From assembly GCA_029781465.1 (NCBI GenBank), contig JAKOWQ010000245.1, forward strand, positions 1-14,834: 14,834 nucleotides of DNA, in the 5' to 3' direction. The DNA comes from Pseudomonadota bacterium. Lineage in GTDB: Bacteria > Pseudomonadota > Alphaproteobacteria > Sphingomonadales > Sphingomonadaceae. Positions 6,383-13,885 of the stretch are shown here, in pieces. The position numbers and the translations under genes were made by a program. The notes below the pieces were generated by a model. That model was not told where the DNA came from and made no database searches. It saw nothing but the letters and a program-made list of their open reading frames with translations. Every line of letters begins with the position of its first letter. Position 1 is the stretch's first letter.

Positions 6383-7125
6383 CCCGTTTTGCCCTCACCC
6401 TCGAATTCGACGGCACGCCGTTCTTCGGCCTGCAGCGGCAGGCCCATGGGCCGAGCGTTCAGCAGGCGGTCGAGGAAGCGGTCCATGCCATCACTGGCGA
6501 GCAGGTCACCCTCCATGCCGCCGGGCGGACCGATGCCGGGGTCCACGCGCTGGGGATGCGGGTGCATGTCGATTTGGCAAAGGATATCGACGCGTTCCGG
6601 CTGATGGAAGCGCTCAACTATCACCTGCGGCCGAACCCGATCGCGGTGCTGGATTGCGCAGTGGTGGCGGACGATTGGCACGCGCGGTTTTCCTGCATTG
6701 GCCGCGAATACCTCTACCGCATCGCCAACCGGCGCGCGCCGCTCACGCTCGATGCAAACCGGATGTGGCAGGTGCCCCAGCCGCTCGACGCCCCGGCGAT
6801 GCACCGCGCCGCGCAGGCGCTGGTCGGACGGCACGATTTCACCACCTTTCGCTCGGTCCACTGCCAGGCGCAAAGCGCCGAAAAGACCCTCGATGTGCTG
6901 AGCGCCGAGCGCGTGGGCGAAGAAGTGCGGATCCGCGCGGCGGCGCGCAGCTTTCTCCACCATCAGGTTCGCTCGATGGTCGGCTGTCTGGCGCTGGTCG
7001 GCATGGGCCGCTGGCGCGAGGAGCAGGTCGCCGAGGCGCTGGCCGCGCGCGACCGCCAGGCGCTCGGCCTCAACGCCCCCAGCGAGGGGCTCTATTTCGT
7101 CAGGGCGCTTTACCCCGGCGAATGA
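6379..7125 (+). CDS. truA: tRNA pseudouridine(38-40) synthase TruA
   Basis: Converts uridines 38-40 in the tRNA anticodon arm to pseudouridine. It has 248 residues, normal for TruA. The N-terminus FALTLEFDGTPFFGLQRQ matches the family (usual form xYDGxxFxGxQxQ). The catalytic Asp52 lies in GRTDAGVHALGM (49-60). Further conserved pieces are FHARFSCIGREYLYRI-like (as WHARFSCIGREYLYRI) and FLHHQVRSMVGCL near the C-terminus. I chose TTG at 6379: it gives the conserved M-T-R-F-A-L start, overlaps the fmt stop as TTGA, and has GGGAG (6364-6368) 10 bases upstream. An in-frame reading from 6268 would add 37 unconserved residues inside fmt. Translation is probably coupled to fmt. Confidence 0.95.
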   Translation: MTRFALTLEFDGTPFFGLQRQAHGPSVQQAVEEAVHAITGEQVTLHAAGRTDAGVHALGMRVHVDLAKDIDAFRLMEALNYHLRPNPIAVLDCAVVADDWHARFSCIGREYLYRIANRRAPLTLDANRMWQVPQPLDAPAMHRAAQALVGRHDFTTFRSVHCQAQSAEKTLDVLSAERVGEEVRIRAAARSFLHHQVRSMVGCLALVGMGRWREEQVAEALAARDRQALGLNAPSEGLYFVRALYPGE

Positions 7126-7166
7126 CGCACTAGGTTGCATTCCGAAACAGAATCGGGAGACGACCA

Positions 7167-8279
7167 ATGACCTTCACCGGCAAGCAGCTCACCACCCAGC
7201 TCGATGCGGACGGCACGCTGACCGTCCAGCTCAACGACAAGACCTGGGAAGCGCCGCAAGGAACGCAGGTGCTGATCCGGGTCGAGGCGACCCCGATCAA
7301 CCCGTCGGACCTTGGCTTGCTGTTTGCCTCGGCGGATATGGCGGGCGCGGTCTACTCCCCCGGCAAGGTGGTGGCGAAAATGCCAGACAACGCCACCCGG
7401 GCGATGAAGGCACGGCACGGCCTGGCGATGCCTGCAGGCAACGAGGCTGCGGGGATCGTGGTCGCTGCGGGCGACGATCCGGCGGCGCAGGCGCTGATGG
7501 GCAAGCGGATCGCCTGCGTTCCGGGCACGGCCTACGCCGACTATGCGTTCTGCGATGCCTCGATGGCCTTCGCGGTCGACGATGGGGTCAGTGCCGAGCA
7601 GGCGGCCAGTTCGTTCGTCAATCCGATGACCGCGCTGGGCTTTACCGAGACGATGAAGATGGAAGGCTTCACCGGCATCGTCCACGCGGCGGCGGCATCG
7701 AATCTTGGGCAGATGCTGGTCAAGATCTGCCAGCAGGATGGCATCCCGCTGGTCAACATCGTGCGCAGCGACGAGCAGGTGAAGATTCTCAAGGATCTGG
7801 GCGCGACCCATGTGCTCAACATGACCGATGCCGATTTCATGGCGCAGCTAACCGACGCGATTGCCGAGACCAAGGCGATGATCGGGTTCGATCCGATCGG
7901 CGGGGGCACGCTTGCGAGCCAAATCCTCACCGCGATGGAAGCCGCCGCCAGCCGCGGCATGGCCTTCAGCCGCTATGGCTCGTCGAGCCCGAAGAAGGTC
8001 TATATCTACGGCGCGCTCGATCTTGGGCCCACGATCCTCAACCGCGCCTTCGGCCTGACCTGGGATCTGGGCGGCTGGCTGCTGACCCCGTTCATGATGA
8101 AGGCGGGGATGGAAGTGGTCGGGCGGATGCGCGCGCGGGTGATGAAGGACCTCACCACCACCTTCGCCAGCCACTACAAGGCGCAGGTCAGCCTCGAAGG
8201 CATGCTCGGCAAGGACGCGATTGCCGAATACAACGCCCGGCGCACCGGCGAGAAGTATCTGGTGGTGCCTGGCGGCTGA
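7167..8279 (+). CDS. Zinc-independent medium-chain dehydrogenase/reductase (quinone-reductase-like)
   Basis: A 370-residue member of the MDR superfamily. The GroES-like N-terminal domain shows the PINPSDLG motif (43-50) and GNEAAGIVV (91-99). The nucleotide-binding domain contains HAAAASNLGQMLVKIC (173-188), which takes the place of the usual glycine-rich loop, and GATHVLN (212-218). The catalytic-zinc Cys/His pattern of alcohol dehydrogenases and the structural four-Cys lobe are absent, so it belongs with the quinone oxidoreductase/enoyl reductase branch. Arg200 after the second beta strand of the Rossmann fold may favour NADPH, but this is inference. It is longer than typical quinone reductases (about 325 residues) because of extra sequence near 55-90 and in the C-terminal part. 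The ATG is preceded by GGGAG (7155-7159) with a 7-base spacer. It lies 41 bases after truA on the same strand. The substrate is unknown. Confidence 0.8.
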   Translation: MTFTGKQLTTQLDADGTLTVQLNDKTWEAPQGTQVLIRVEATPINPSDLGLLFASADMAGAVYSPGKVVAKMPDNATRAMKARHGLAMPAGNEAAGIVVAAGDDPAAQALMGKRIACVPGTAYADYAFCDASMAFAVDDGVSAEQAASSFVNPMTALGFTETMKMEGFTGIVHAAAASNLGQMLVKICQQDGIPLVNIVRSDEQVKILKDLGATHVLNMTDADFMAQLTDAIAETKAMIGFDPIGGGTLASQILTAMEAAASRGMAFSRYGSSSPKKVYIYGALDLGPTILNRAFGLTWDLGGWLLTPFMMKAGMEVVGRMRARVMKDLTTTFASHYKAQVSLEGMLGKDAIAEYNARRTGEKYLVVPGG

Positions 8280-8280
8280 C

Positions 8281-8350
8281 GCCGTTCGCCCCCTTTCCCA
8301 AGCCGTTCGCAGAACGCGCGGTTGACTTGGACCGCGCGGGGGCGATGATC
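8281..8350 (+). promoter_or_regulatory. Putative promoter with direct repeats and a dyad upstream of the amidohydrolase gene
   Basis: TTGACT (8322-8327) and GATGAT (8344-8349), spaced 16 bases, match the sigma-70 hexamers at 5/6 and 4/6 and would start transcription near 8356, about 20 bases before the ATG at 8376. The -35 box is embedded in a perfect dyad, CGCGCGGT (8315-8322) and ACCGCGCG (8331-8338) with an 8-base loop. Upstream, the 9-mer GCCGTTCGC occurs at 8281-8289 and again at 8302-8310, exactly 21 bases (two helical turns) apart. Together this looks like a regulated promoter, but no regulator is known. Confidence 0.4.
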
Positions 8351-8375
8351 CCGCCCGGACAGGGAGTGCCTTTTC

Positions 8376-11300
8376 ATGAACCGATCGATCCGTGCCGCCT
8401 CGCGGCTTGCGCTTGCCGTTTCGCTTGCCGCCTGCGCCATGCCGGCGCTGGCCAAGCCCGCCGCCAAGGAAGCCCCCAAGTGGGACGTTTCCGCCCCTCC
8501 GGGGATGACCGTGCGGCAGGTTCCGATCGCGGTCGAGGAAGGCACCTGGATGAACATCGACGTCAGCCCCGACGGGCAGACGATCGCTTTCGACCTGCTG
8601 GGCGACATCTACACCATGCCGATCACGGGCGGCACGCCCACCCGCATAGCCGAAGGGTTGGCCTATGAAACCCAGCCGCGCTTCTCACCCGATGGCAAGC
8701 GCATCTCCTTCACCTCGGATCGCGGCGGGGGTGACAATATCTGGATCATGAACCGCGACGGCAGCGACAAGCGCCAGCTCACCACCGAAAACTTCCGCCT
8801 GACCAATCAGGCGAGCTGGAGCCCGGACGGGCAATTCATCGCCGCGAAGAAGCACTTCACCACCCAGCGCTCGCTCGGCACGGGCGAGGTCTGGCTCTAT
8901 CACGTGTCGGGCGGCGACGGGGTGGTGCTGGTCAAGAAGCCCAGCGAGGCCCACCAGAAGGAGCTGGGCGAACCCACCTTCGCCCCCGATGGCAAGCACA
9001 TCTATTTCACCCGCAACACCACGCCCGGTCCGATTTTCCAGTACGCGCAGGACAGCAACAACCAGATCTTCGCGATCGAACGCTATGACATGGAAACCGG
9101 CGAGAGCGAGCAGGTGGCCGGCGGCGAAGGCGGCGCGGTGCGCCCCACCCCTTCCCCCGACGGGAAGAAGCTGGCCTATGTCCGGCGTGAGCACACCCAT
9201 TCCCGGCTCTACGTGCGCGATCTGGCCACGGGAGAGGATCGCAAGGTCTTCGGCGCGCTCGATCAGGACGTGCAGGAGACCTGGGCCGTCACCGGCGTCT
9301 ACCCCAACATGGCCTGGACCCCGGATTCGGCCAGCGTGGTGTTCTGGGCCGGGGGCAAGATCAACCGGGTCGATCTGGCGACCGGCAAGGCCAGCGTGAT
9401 CCCCTTCAAGATTGCCGACAGCCGCGGGGTGATCGACCCGCCCCGCCCGCCGGTGGCCATCGCGCCCGACACCTTCGAGACGAAGATGCCGCGCGGTGCG
9501 GTGGTTTCGCCCGATGGCAGCCGGGTGGCGTTCGAGACGCTGGGGAACCTGTGGATCAAGCCGATGGCGGGCGGCACGGCGCGCCGTCTGACCGGCGACG
9601 AGCAGGCGATGGAGGGCTATCCCGCCTGGTCACCCGATGGCCGCACGATTGCCTATGTTCGCTGGACCGACGCCGGGCTGGGCGAAGTACGCACGATGTC
9701 CGCCGACGGCGGGGCTTCGCTCGCGGTCACCTCCACTCCCGGCCACTATGCCCGCCCGCGCTTTTCGCCCGATGGCAAGACCATCGTGTTCGAACGCCAG
9801 CAGGGCGGCTTTCTGGTCAGCCCGCGCGGCTCGGCCGAACCGGGAATCTACCGCGTGCCCGCCAGCGGCGGGGCAATGGTGCGGGTCAGCAAGGACGGAG
9901 CCCACCCGCAATTCGGTGCCTCTTCGGACCGGATCTTCGTGGTTGAACAGGGTGCCGACAAGGCCAGTCTGGTCTCCATGGATCTGAACGGTGAAGCGCG
10001 CCGGACCCACGCCGAAGGCGCGCTGGTCTCCGACTTTTCGGTATCGCCTGACGGCAAATTCCTGGCGTTCAAGCGGAATTACCAGGCATTTGTCGTACCG
10101 ATGCTGCCGGGCACGCAGGACGTTTCGCTTTCGCCCAAGGGCTCGGGCTTGCCCGTGACCCGCGCCAGCGGAGACGGGGCCGACTGGATCCACTGGAGCG
10201 GCGATGGCAAGCGGCTCTACTGGTCGCTGGGTCCGACGCTGTTCGGCGCCGATCGCGCCACGATGTTCGCCGACGCACCCGGCGCCAGGGCAGCCAAGTA
10301 TACCGCCCCCGCAACCGGCGTTTCGCTGTCGATGACCGTCCAGGCCGACAAGCCATCGGGCAGCGTGGCGATCGTCGGCGCGCGGGTGGTGACCATGAAG
10401 GGTGCCGACGGCGGCACGATCGACGATGGCGTGGTGCTGATCGAGGGTAGCCGGATCAAGGCCGTGGGCAAGCGCGGCGAAGTGGCGATCCCGCCCGGCA
10501 CCCCGACGCTCGATGCCAGCGGCAAGACCGTGATCCCCGGGTTGATCGATGCCCACGCCCACGGCCCCTATGGCGTCGACGAGATGACCCCCCAGGCCAA
10601 CTGGGCCGAGATGGTCAATCTCGCGCTCGGCGTGACCACCCGGCACGATCCCTCCAGCAGCGCTGCCACGGTCTTCCCGGCGCTGGAGATGATCCGCGCG
10701 GGCAAGCTGATCGGGCCGCGCAGCTTTTCCACCGCCGAGATCGTCTATGGCGCCAAGCTGCCCGGGCTCTATGCCGAGATCGACGGGCCCGAAGATGCGC
10801 TCAACCACGTCCGCCGCCTCAAGGCCGAGGGCGCGCATTCGATCAAGAACTACAACCAGCCCCGGCGCGAACAGCGCCAGCAGGTGACCGCCGCTGCGAT
10901 CAAGGAGGGGATGCGCTCGGTGGCCGAGGGGGGATCGCTGTTCGGCTTCGACATGACCCTGATCGCCGATGGCAACACCACGGTGGAGCACAACCTGCCG
11001 GTTGGAGTGATGTACGAAGACGTGCTGCAGTTCTTCTCGGAATCGAAGACCGGATACACGCCCACCCTGGTCGTCACCTATGGCGGCCCGGCAGGCGATC
11101 CCTATTGGCGTGCGCATACCGAGGTGTGGAAGCACCCCTTGCTGCAAAAGCACGAGCCGTCGGCGGTGCTGGTGGCCGCCAGCGCGCGGCGCGAACTGGC
11201 GCCCGAGGAAGACTACCGCGATGCCGACAGCGCGCGTGAAGCCGCCAAGCTGGCCCGGCGGGGCGTGCCGGTGGCGATCGGCGCGCACGGCCAGGAGCCG

Positions 11301-11669
11301 GGCATCGCCGCGCATTGGGAACTGTGGTCATTCGTGCGCGGCGGCATGACCCCGATCGAGGCGCTGCGCGCCGGAACGATCGAAAGCGCCCGTTCGCTGG
11401 GCTACGACCGCGACATCGGCAGCCTCGAACCCGGCAAGCTGGCCGACCTGGTGGTGCTCGACGCCGATCCGACCCAGGACATCCGCAATTCGGACAAGAT
11501 CTCCAAAGTGATGCTGGGCGGCCACCTCTACGATGCGGGCACGCTCAACGAGGAGCTGACCGGCAGCCGCAAGCGCCCGGCCTATTGGTGGGAAGGCAAC
11601 GAGGACAAGGGCGGCTGGTCAGGCCCGAGCGGCGGGGCCAGCGCGCAGACGGACGCGGACGACGGTTAG
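8376..11669 (+). CDS. Exported TolB-like beta-propeller/amidohydrolase fusion protein
   Basis: A 1097-residue protein in three parts. First is an export signal: MNRSIRAASR, a hydrophobic stretch, then either signal peptidase I cleavage after ALA (24-26) or lipoprotein processing at L17-A-A-C20. Second is a beta-propeller with about eleven PD40/TolB-type SPDG repeats (near residues 64, 104, 149, 203, 260, 315, 378, 419, 464, 557, 608). Third, from about 663, is an amidohydrolase TIM barrel: the strand SVAIVGARVVTM, metal-binding His727 and His729 in LIDAHAHG, Lys824 (IKNY, possible carboxylated lysine), His872 (VEHN), His971 (GAHG), and the closing IGSLEPGKLADLVVLDADP. It probably hydrolyses a C-N bond in the periplasm or outside the cell; dipeptides or cyclic amides are typical substrates in related barrels, but the real one is unknown. 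The ATG follows AGGGAG (8361-8366). The stop overlaps that of the convergent thioredoxin gene. Confidence 0.88.
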   Translation: MNRSIRAASRLALAVSLAACAMPALAKPAAKEAPKWDVSAPPGMTVRQVPIAVEEGTWMNIDVSPDGQTIAFDLLGDIYTMPITGGTPTRIAEGLAYETQPRFSPDGKRISFTSDRGGGDNIWIMNRDGSDKRQLTTENFRLTNQASWSPDGQFIAAKKHFTTQRSLGTGEVWLYHVSGGDGVVLVKKPSEAHQKELGEPTFAPDGKHIYFTRNTTPGPIFQYAQDSNNQIFAIERYDMETGESEQVAGGEGGAVRPTPSPDGKKLAYVRREHTHSRLYVRDLATGEDRKVFGALDQDVQETWAVTGVYPNMAWTPDSASVVFWAGGKINRVDLATGKASVIPFKIADSRGVIDPPRPPVAIAPDTFETKMPRGAVVSPDGSRVAFETLGNLWIKPMAGGTARRLTGDEQAMEGYPAWSPDGRTIAYVRWTDAGLGEVRTMSADGGASLAVTSTPGHYARPRFSPDGKTIVFERQQGGFLVSPRGSAEPGIYRVPASGGAMVRVSKDGAHPQFGASSDRIFVVEQGADKASLVSMDLNGEARRTHAEGALVSDFSVSPDGKFLAFKRNYQAFVVPMLPGTQDVSLSPKGSGLPVTRASGDGADWIHWSGDGKRLYWSLGPTLFGADRATMFADAPGARAAKYTAPATGVSLSMTVQADKPSGSVAIVGARVVTMKGADGGTIDDGVVLIEGSRIKAVGKRGEVAIPPGTPTLDASGKTVIPGLIDAHAHGPYGVDEMTPQANWAEMVNLALGVTTRHDPSSSAATVFPALEMIRAGKLIGPRSFSTAEIVYGAKLPGLYAEIDGPEDALNHVRRLKAEGAHSIKNYNQPRREQRQQVTAAAIKEGMRSVAEGGSLFGFDMTLIADGNTTVEHNLPVGVMYEDVLQFFSESKTGYTPTLVVTYGGPAGDPYWRAHTEVWKHPLLQKHEPSAVLVAASARRELAPEEDYRDADSAREAAKLARRGVPVAIGAHGQEPGIAAHWELWSFVRGGMTPIEALRAGTIESARSLGYDRDIGSLEPGKLADLVVLDADPTQDIRNSDKISKVMLGGHLYDAGTLNEELTGSRKRPAYWWEGNEDKGGWSGPSGGASAQTDADDG

Positions 11670-12172
11670 CGCTGGGCGGCGGCTGCCCTGAACCACTCCA
11701 GGATCGCCGCCTCGCCCCGGCTGTCCGCGTTGCGCCAGCCGATCGCGTCCTTCCTGGTGTTGATCCGCTTGCCTCGCGGCGAAATCAGGAACAGGGCCGG
11801 GGTGCTTTTCAGCTTCTTGACCCCGAAACGCGCGACCAGATCGAGATTGCGCCCGTTGCCGGTCTGCGGCTTGCCGACATCGATAAAGGTGACGCTGTAG
11901 CGACCCCCAAATTCGGACCTGAAGGCATCCGAAGTCAGCGTGCGGGCCAGCGCGCGGCTGTCACGGCACCAGTCGGCCCCGAACACGATCACCGCTACCC
12001 TGCCCTGCGCTGCCGCCTCGGCCAGCGCTGCGGCGAGCACGCTCGCGCCGTCGGCATCGGCGGGATAGAAATGGGTTGCCTCGCTCGCGGCCGGCGCATC
12101 AGCGCGCGCCGGTACGGCAACCACCCCAAGCGTCAGCAGCAGCGCGGCAAGCAGGCGCGCGGCGCGCCTCAA
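11666..12172 (-). CDS. Exported thioredoxin-fold protein with a CxxS active-site motif
   Basis: A 168-residue protein. The signal peptide is an RR-containing n-region, a Leu/Ala core and cleavage likely after ARA (22-24). A thioredoxin fold follows: strand VAVIVFGADWC, helix, strand YSVTFIDVG, and the cis-proline loop K122-S-T-P125 before ALFLI. The active site reads W68-C69-R-D-S72, so the second cysteine of CxxC is Ser and ordinary dithiol oxidoreduction is unlikely; monothiol exchange or glutathione/thiol sensing is possible. The start is TTG at 12172, overlapping the cobS stop as TTGA. No other start exists before the upstream in-frame stop at 12191-12193, and the signal peptide needs these residues. 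A GGTGG-like stretch about 8 bases upstream, inside cobS, may serve as ribosome binding site. It is probably cotranscribed with cobS; the functional link is unknown. Confidence 0.75.
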   Translation of the reverse strand: MRRAARLLAALLLTLGVVAVPARADAPAASEATHFYPADADGASVLAAALAEAAAQGRVAVIVFGADWCRDSRALARTLTSDAFRSEFGGRYSVTFIDVGKPQTGNGRNLDLVARFGVKKLKSTPALFLISPRGKRINTRKDAIGWRNADSRGEAAILEWFRAAAAQR

Positions 12173-13161
12173 GCTTTTGCCACCACGCTTTCAGGCAGTT
12201 CGGTGCCGAACACCCGCTGATAGTATTCCGCCACCAGCATCCGCTCGGTCTCGTCGCACTTGTTGAGGAACGAGAGGCGGAAGGCATAACCCGGATCCTT
12301 GAAGATCGCGGTGTTCTGCGCCCAGGTGATGACGGTGCGTGGGCTCATCACGGTGGAAATGTCACCATTGATGAAGCCCTGGCGGGTCAGGTCGGCAACC
12401 TTGACCATCTGGGCCACCATCTCGGCGGGCGTGCCGGTCACCTTCTTGAGCACGATCTCGCTCTCCACCGCGGCGGGCAGGTAATTGAGCGCGACGACGA
12501 TGTTCCAGCGGTCCATCTGCGCCTGATTGATCGCCTGGGTGCCGTGATAGAGGCCCGAGGTATCGCCCAGACCCACCGTGTTGGCGGTGGCGAACAGGCG
12601 GAAGAACTTGTTGGGGCGGATTACCCGGTTCTGATCAAGCAGGGTCAGCTTGCCTTCGGTTTCCAGCACGCGCTGGATCACGAACATCACGTCGGGACGC
12701 CCGGCATCGTATTCGTCGAACACCAGCGCCACCGGGTGCTGCAGCGCCCAGGGCAGCAGCCCTTCGCGGAATTCGGTAACCTGCAAGCCATCGCGCAGCA
12801 CGATCGCATCGCGCCCGATCAGGTCGATCCGGCTGATATGGGCATCGAGGTTGATGCGCATGCACGGCCAGTTGAGCCGCGCGGCGACCTGTTCGATATG
12901 GGTTGATTTGCCGGTGCCGTGATAGCCCTGGACGATCACCCGGCGGTTGAAGGCGAAGCCCGCCAGGATCGCCAGCGTGGTATCCGGATCGAACACATAG
13001 GCGTCGTCAACGTCGGGCGTGCGCTCGTCGGGCTGGCTGAAGGCGGGAACCTTCATGTCGATGTCGATCCCGAACATCTCGCGCACGTCGATCTCGCGAT
13101 CGGGGGCTTCGAGGACGGTGGTTCCGGCGGTATCGAGCTGGTTCTTGGGTATGTTGGTCAT
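12169..13161 (-). CDS. cobS: CobS-type AAA+ ATPase (cobaltochelatase subunit)
   Basis: A 330-residue MoxR-like AAA+ protein of CobS length. Walker A is GYHGTGKST (79-87, Lys85) and Walker B is ALVFDEYDAG (145-154, Asp149, Glu150). The sensor strand FFRLFATANT and the arginine-bearing segment after AQMDRWN follow. In aerobic cobalamin synthesis CobS and CobT drive cobalt insertion by CobN into hydrogenobyrinate a,c-diamide. I chose ATG at 13161 (MTNIPKNQLD), the usual N-terminus. A reading from 13200 would add 13 Arg-rich residues without conservation. The Shine-Dalgarno is weak (GGCGGG about 8 bases upstream). No cobT or cobN is in the window; the downstream partner is an exported thioredoxin-fold protein. 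The assignment rests on the strong CobS-like sequence pattern, but the cellular role could differ if the strain lacks the rest of the pathway. Confidence 0.9.
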   Translation of the reverse strand: MTNIPKNQLDTAGTTVLEAPDREIDVREMFGIDIDMKVPAFSQPDERTPDVDDAYVFDPDTTLAILAGFAFNRRVIVQGYHGTGKSTHIEQVAARLNWPCMRINLDAHISRIDLIGRDAIVLRDGLQVTEFREGLLPWALQHPVALVFDEYDAGRPDVMFVIQRVLETEGKLTLLDQNRVIRPNKFFRLFATANTVGLGDTSGLYHGTQAINQAQMDRWNIVVALNYLPAAVESEIVLKKVTGTPAEMVAQMVKVADLTRQGFINGDISTVMSPRTVITWAQNTAIFKDPGYAFRLSFLNKCDETERMLVAEYYQRVFGTELPESVVAKA

Positions 13162-13241
13162 CGCGCGAACCCGCCTATACGCGCGGGCGCGGCGCTGCAA
13201 TAAGCTTTGCGTTGCAAAACACGACTCATCGGGAGAATTTC
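13162..13241. promoter_or_regulatory. 80-base divergent spacer between cobS and the GST gene
   Basis: It must hold the start signals of both genes. On the minus strand TATAGG (complement of 13174-13179) is a possible -10 for cobS with only a poor -35 (TTGCAG, 15 bases away). It would give a leader of only about six bases, so cobS could be nearly leaderless. On the plus strand the only clear signal is the GST ribosome binding site GGGAG (13231-13235). No hairpin of note. Confidence 0.2.
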
Positions 13242-13883
13242 ATGAAGGTCTTTGGCGTTCTGCTTTCACCGTTCGTCCGCAAGGTCCATCTGGTTGCCGC
13301 GGAAAAGGGCATTGCGATCGAGAGCAAGCCCGCCAACCCGCGCAATCCTTCGCCCGAATTCGCAGCGGCAAGCCCGTTTCGCAAGATCCCGGCGCTTCAG
13401 GACGGAGACTTCACTCTGGCGGATTCGACAGCGATCGCGGCCTACCTCGATGCGCTGCAACCCCATCCCTCGATGACACCGGGCGATGCCAGGGCCTCGG
13501 CCAAGGCAATCTGGTGGGAAGAATTTGCCGACACGATCGCGGCCGCCGCCGGAGGAAAGGTTGTGTTCAACCGCTTCGTCGCGCCGAAGATCCTGGGGAT
13601 CGCGGGCGATGAGGCGACCGCCAGCGCCGGTGAAGCCGAACTGGTCCCGATCTTCGACTATCTGGAAAGCCAGGCTCCGGCCGATGGCTGGCTGGCGGGG
13701 GCCGGAATATCGATCGGCGATCTTTCGGTTGCATCGGTGCTGCGCACTCTGGCCTACGTCGGATCGGGGCTTGATCCGGCCCGCCATCCGCGCGCTTCGG
13801 CATGGTACGAAAGGGTCAAGGCCCGGCCCGCCTGGCAGGCCGTAGCCCAGGCCGAAGCCGAGGCGTTTGCCGCGCAGCCCTGA
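13242..13883 (+). CDS. Glutathione S-transferase family protein
   Basis: A 213-residue two-domain GST. The thioredoxin-like N-terminal domain runs over about 1-78: KVFGVLLSPFVRKV with a likely catalytic or glutathione-contacting Ser9, cis-Pro50 in the FRKIPAL motif, and Asp61-Ser62, which bind the glutamyl part of glutathione. An all-helical C-terminal domain follows, including the N-capping motif S-I-G-D in ISIGDLSVASVL that is typical of GST folds. It may conjugate glutathione to electrophiles or reduce peroxides; the substrate cannot be read from the sequence. The ATG at 13242 follows GGGAG (13231-13235) with a 6-base spacer. An in-frame start at 13212 would add ten unconserved residues and overlap the ribosome binding site. 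It is divergent from cobS, and its stop is 2 bases from the stop of the diguanylate cyclase gene on the other strand. Confidence 0.9.
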   Translation: MKVFGVLLSPFVRKVHLVAAEKGIAIESKPANPRNPSPEFAAASPFRKIPALQDGDFTLADSTAIAAYLDALQPHPSMTPGDARASAKAIWWEEFADTIAAAAGGKVVFNRFVAPKILGIAGDEATASAGEAELVPIFDYLESQAPADGWLAGAGISIGDLSVASVLRTLAYVGSGLDPARHPRASAWYERVKARPAWQAVAQAEAEAFAAQP

Positions 13884-13885
13884 GT

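Noticed and set aside
9630..11315. Open reading frame of 561 codons antisense to the amidohydrolase gene
   Set aside because: Low-complexity composition, no domain, no start signal, fully inside a clear conserved gene on the other strand.
11315..12906. Plus-strand open frames of about 300 and 276 codons running antisense to the thioredoxin-fold and cobS genes
   Set aside because: No domains or start signals; they cross boundaries of well-supported genes.
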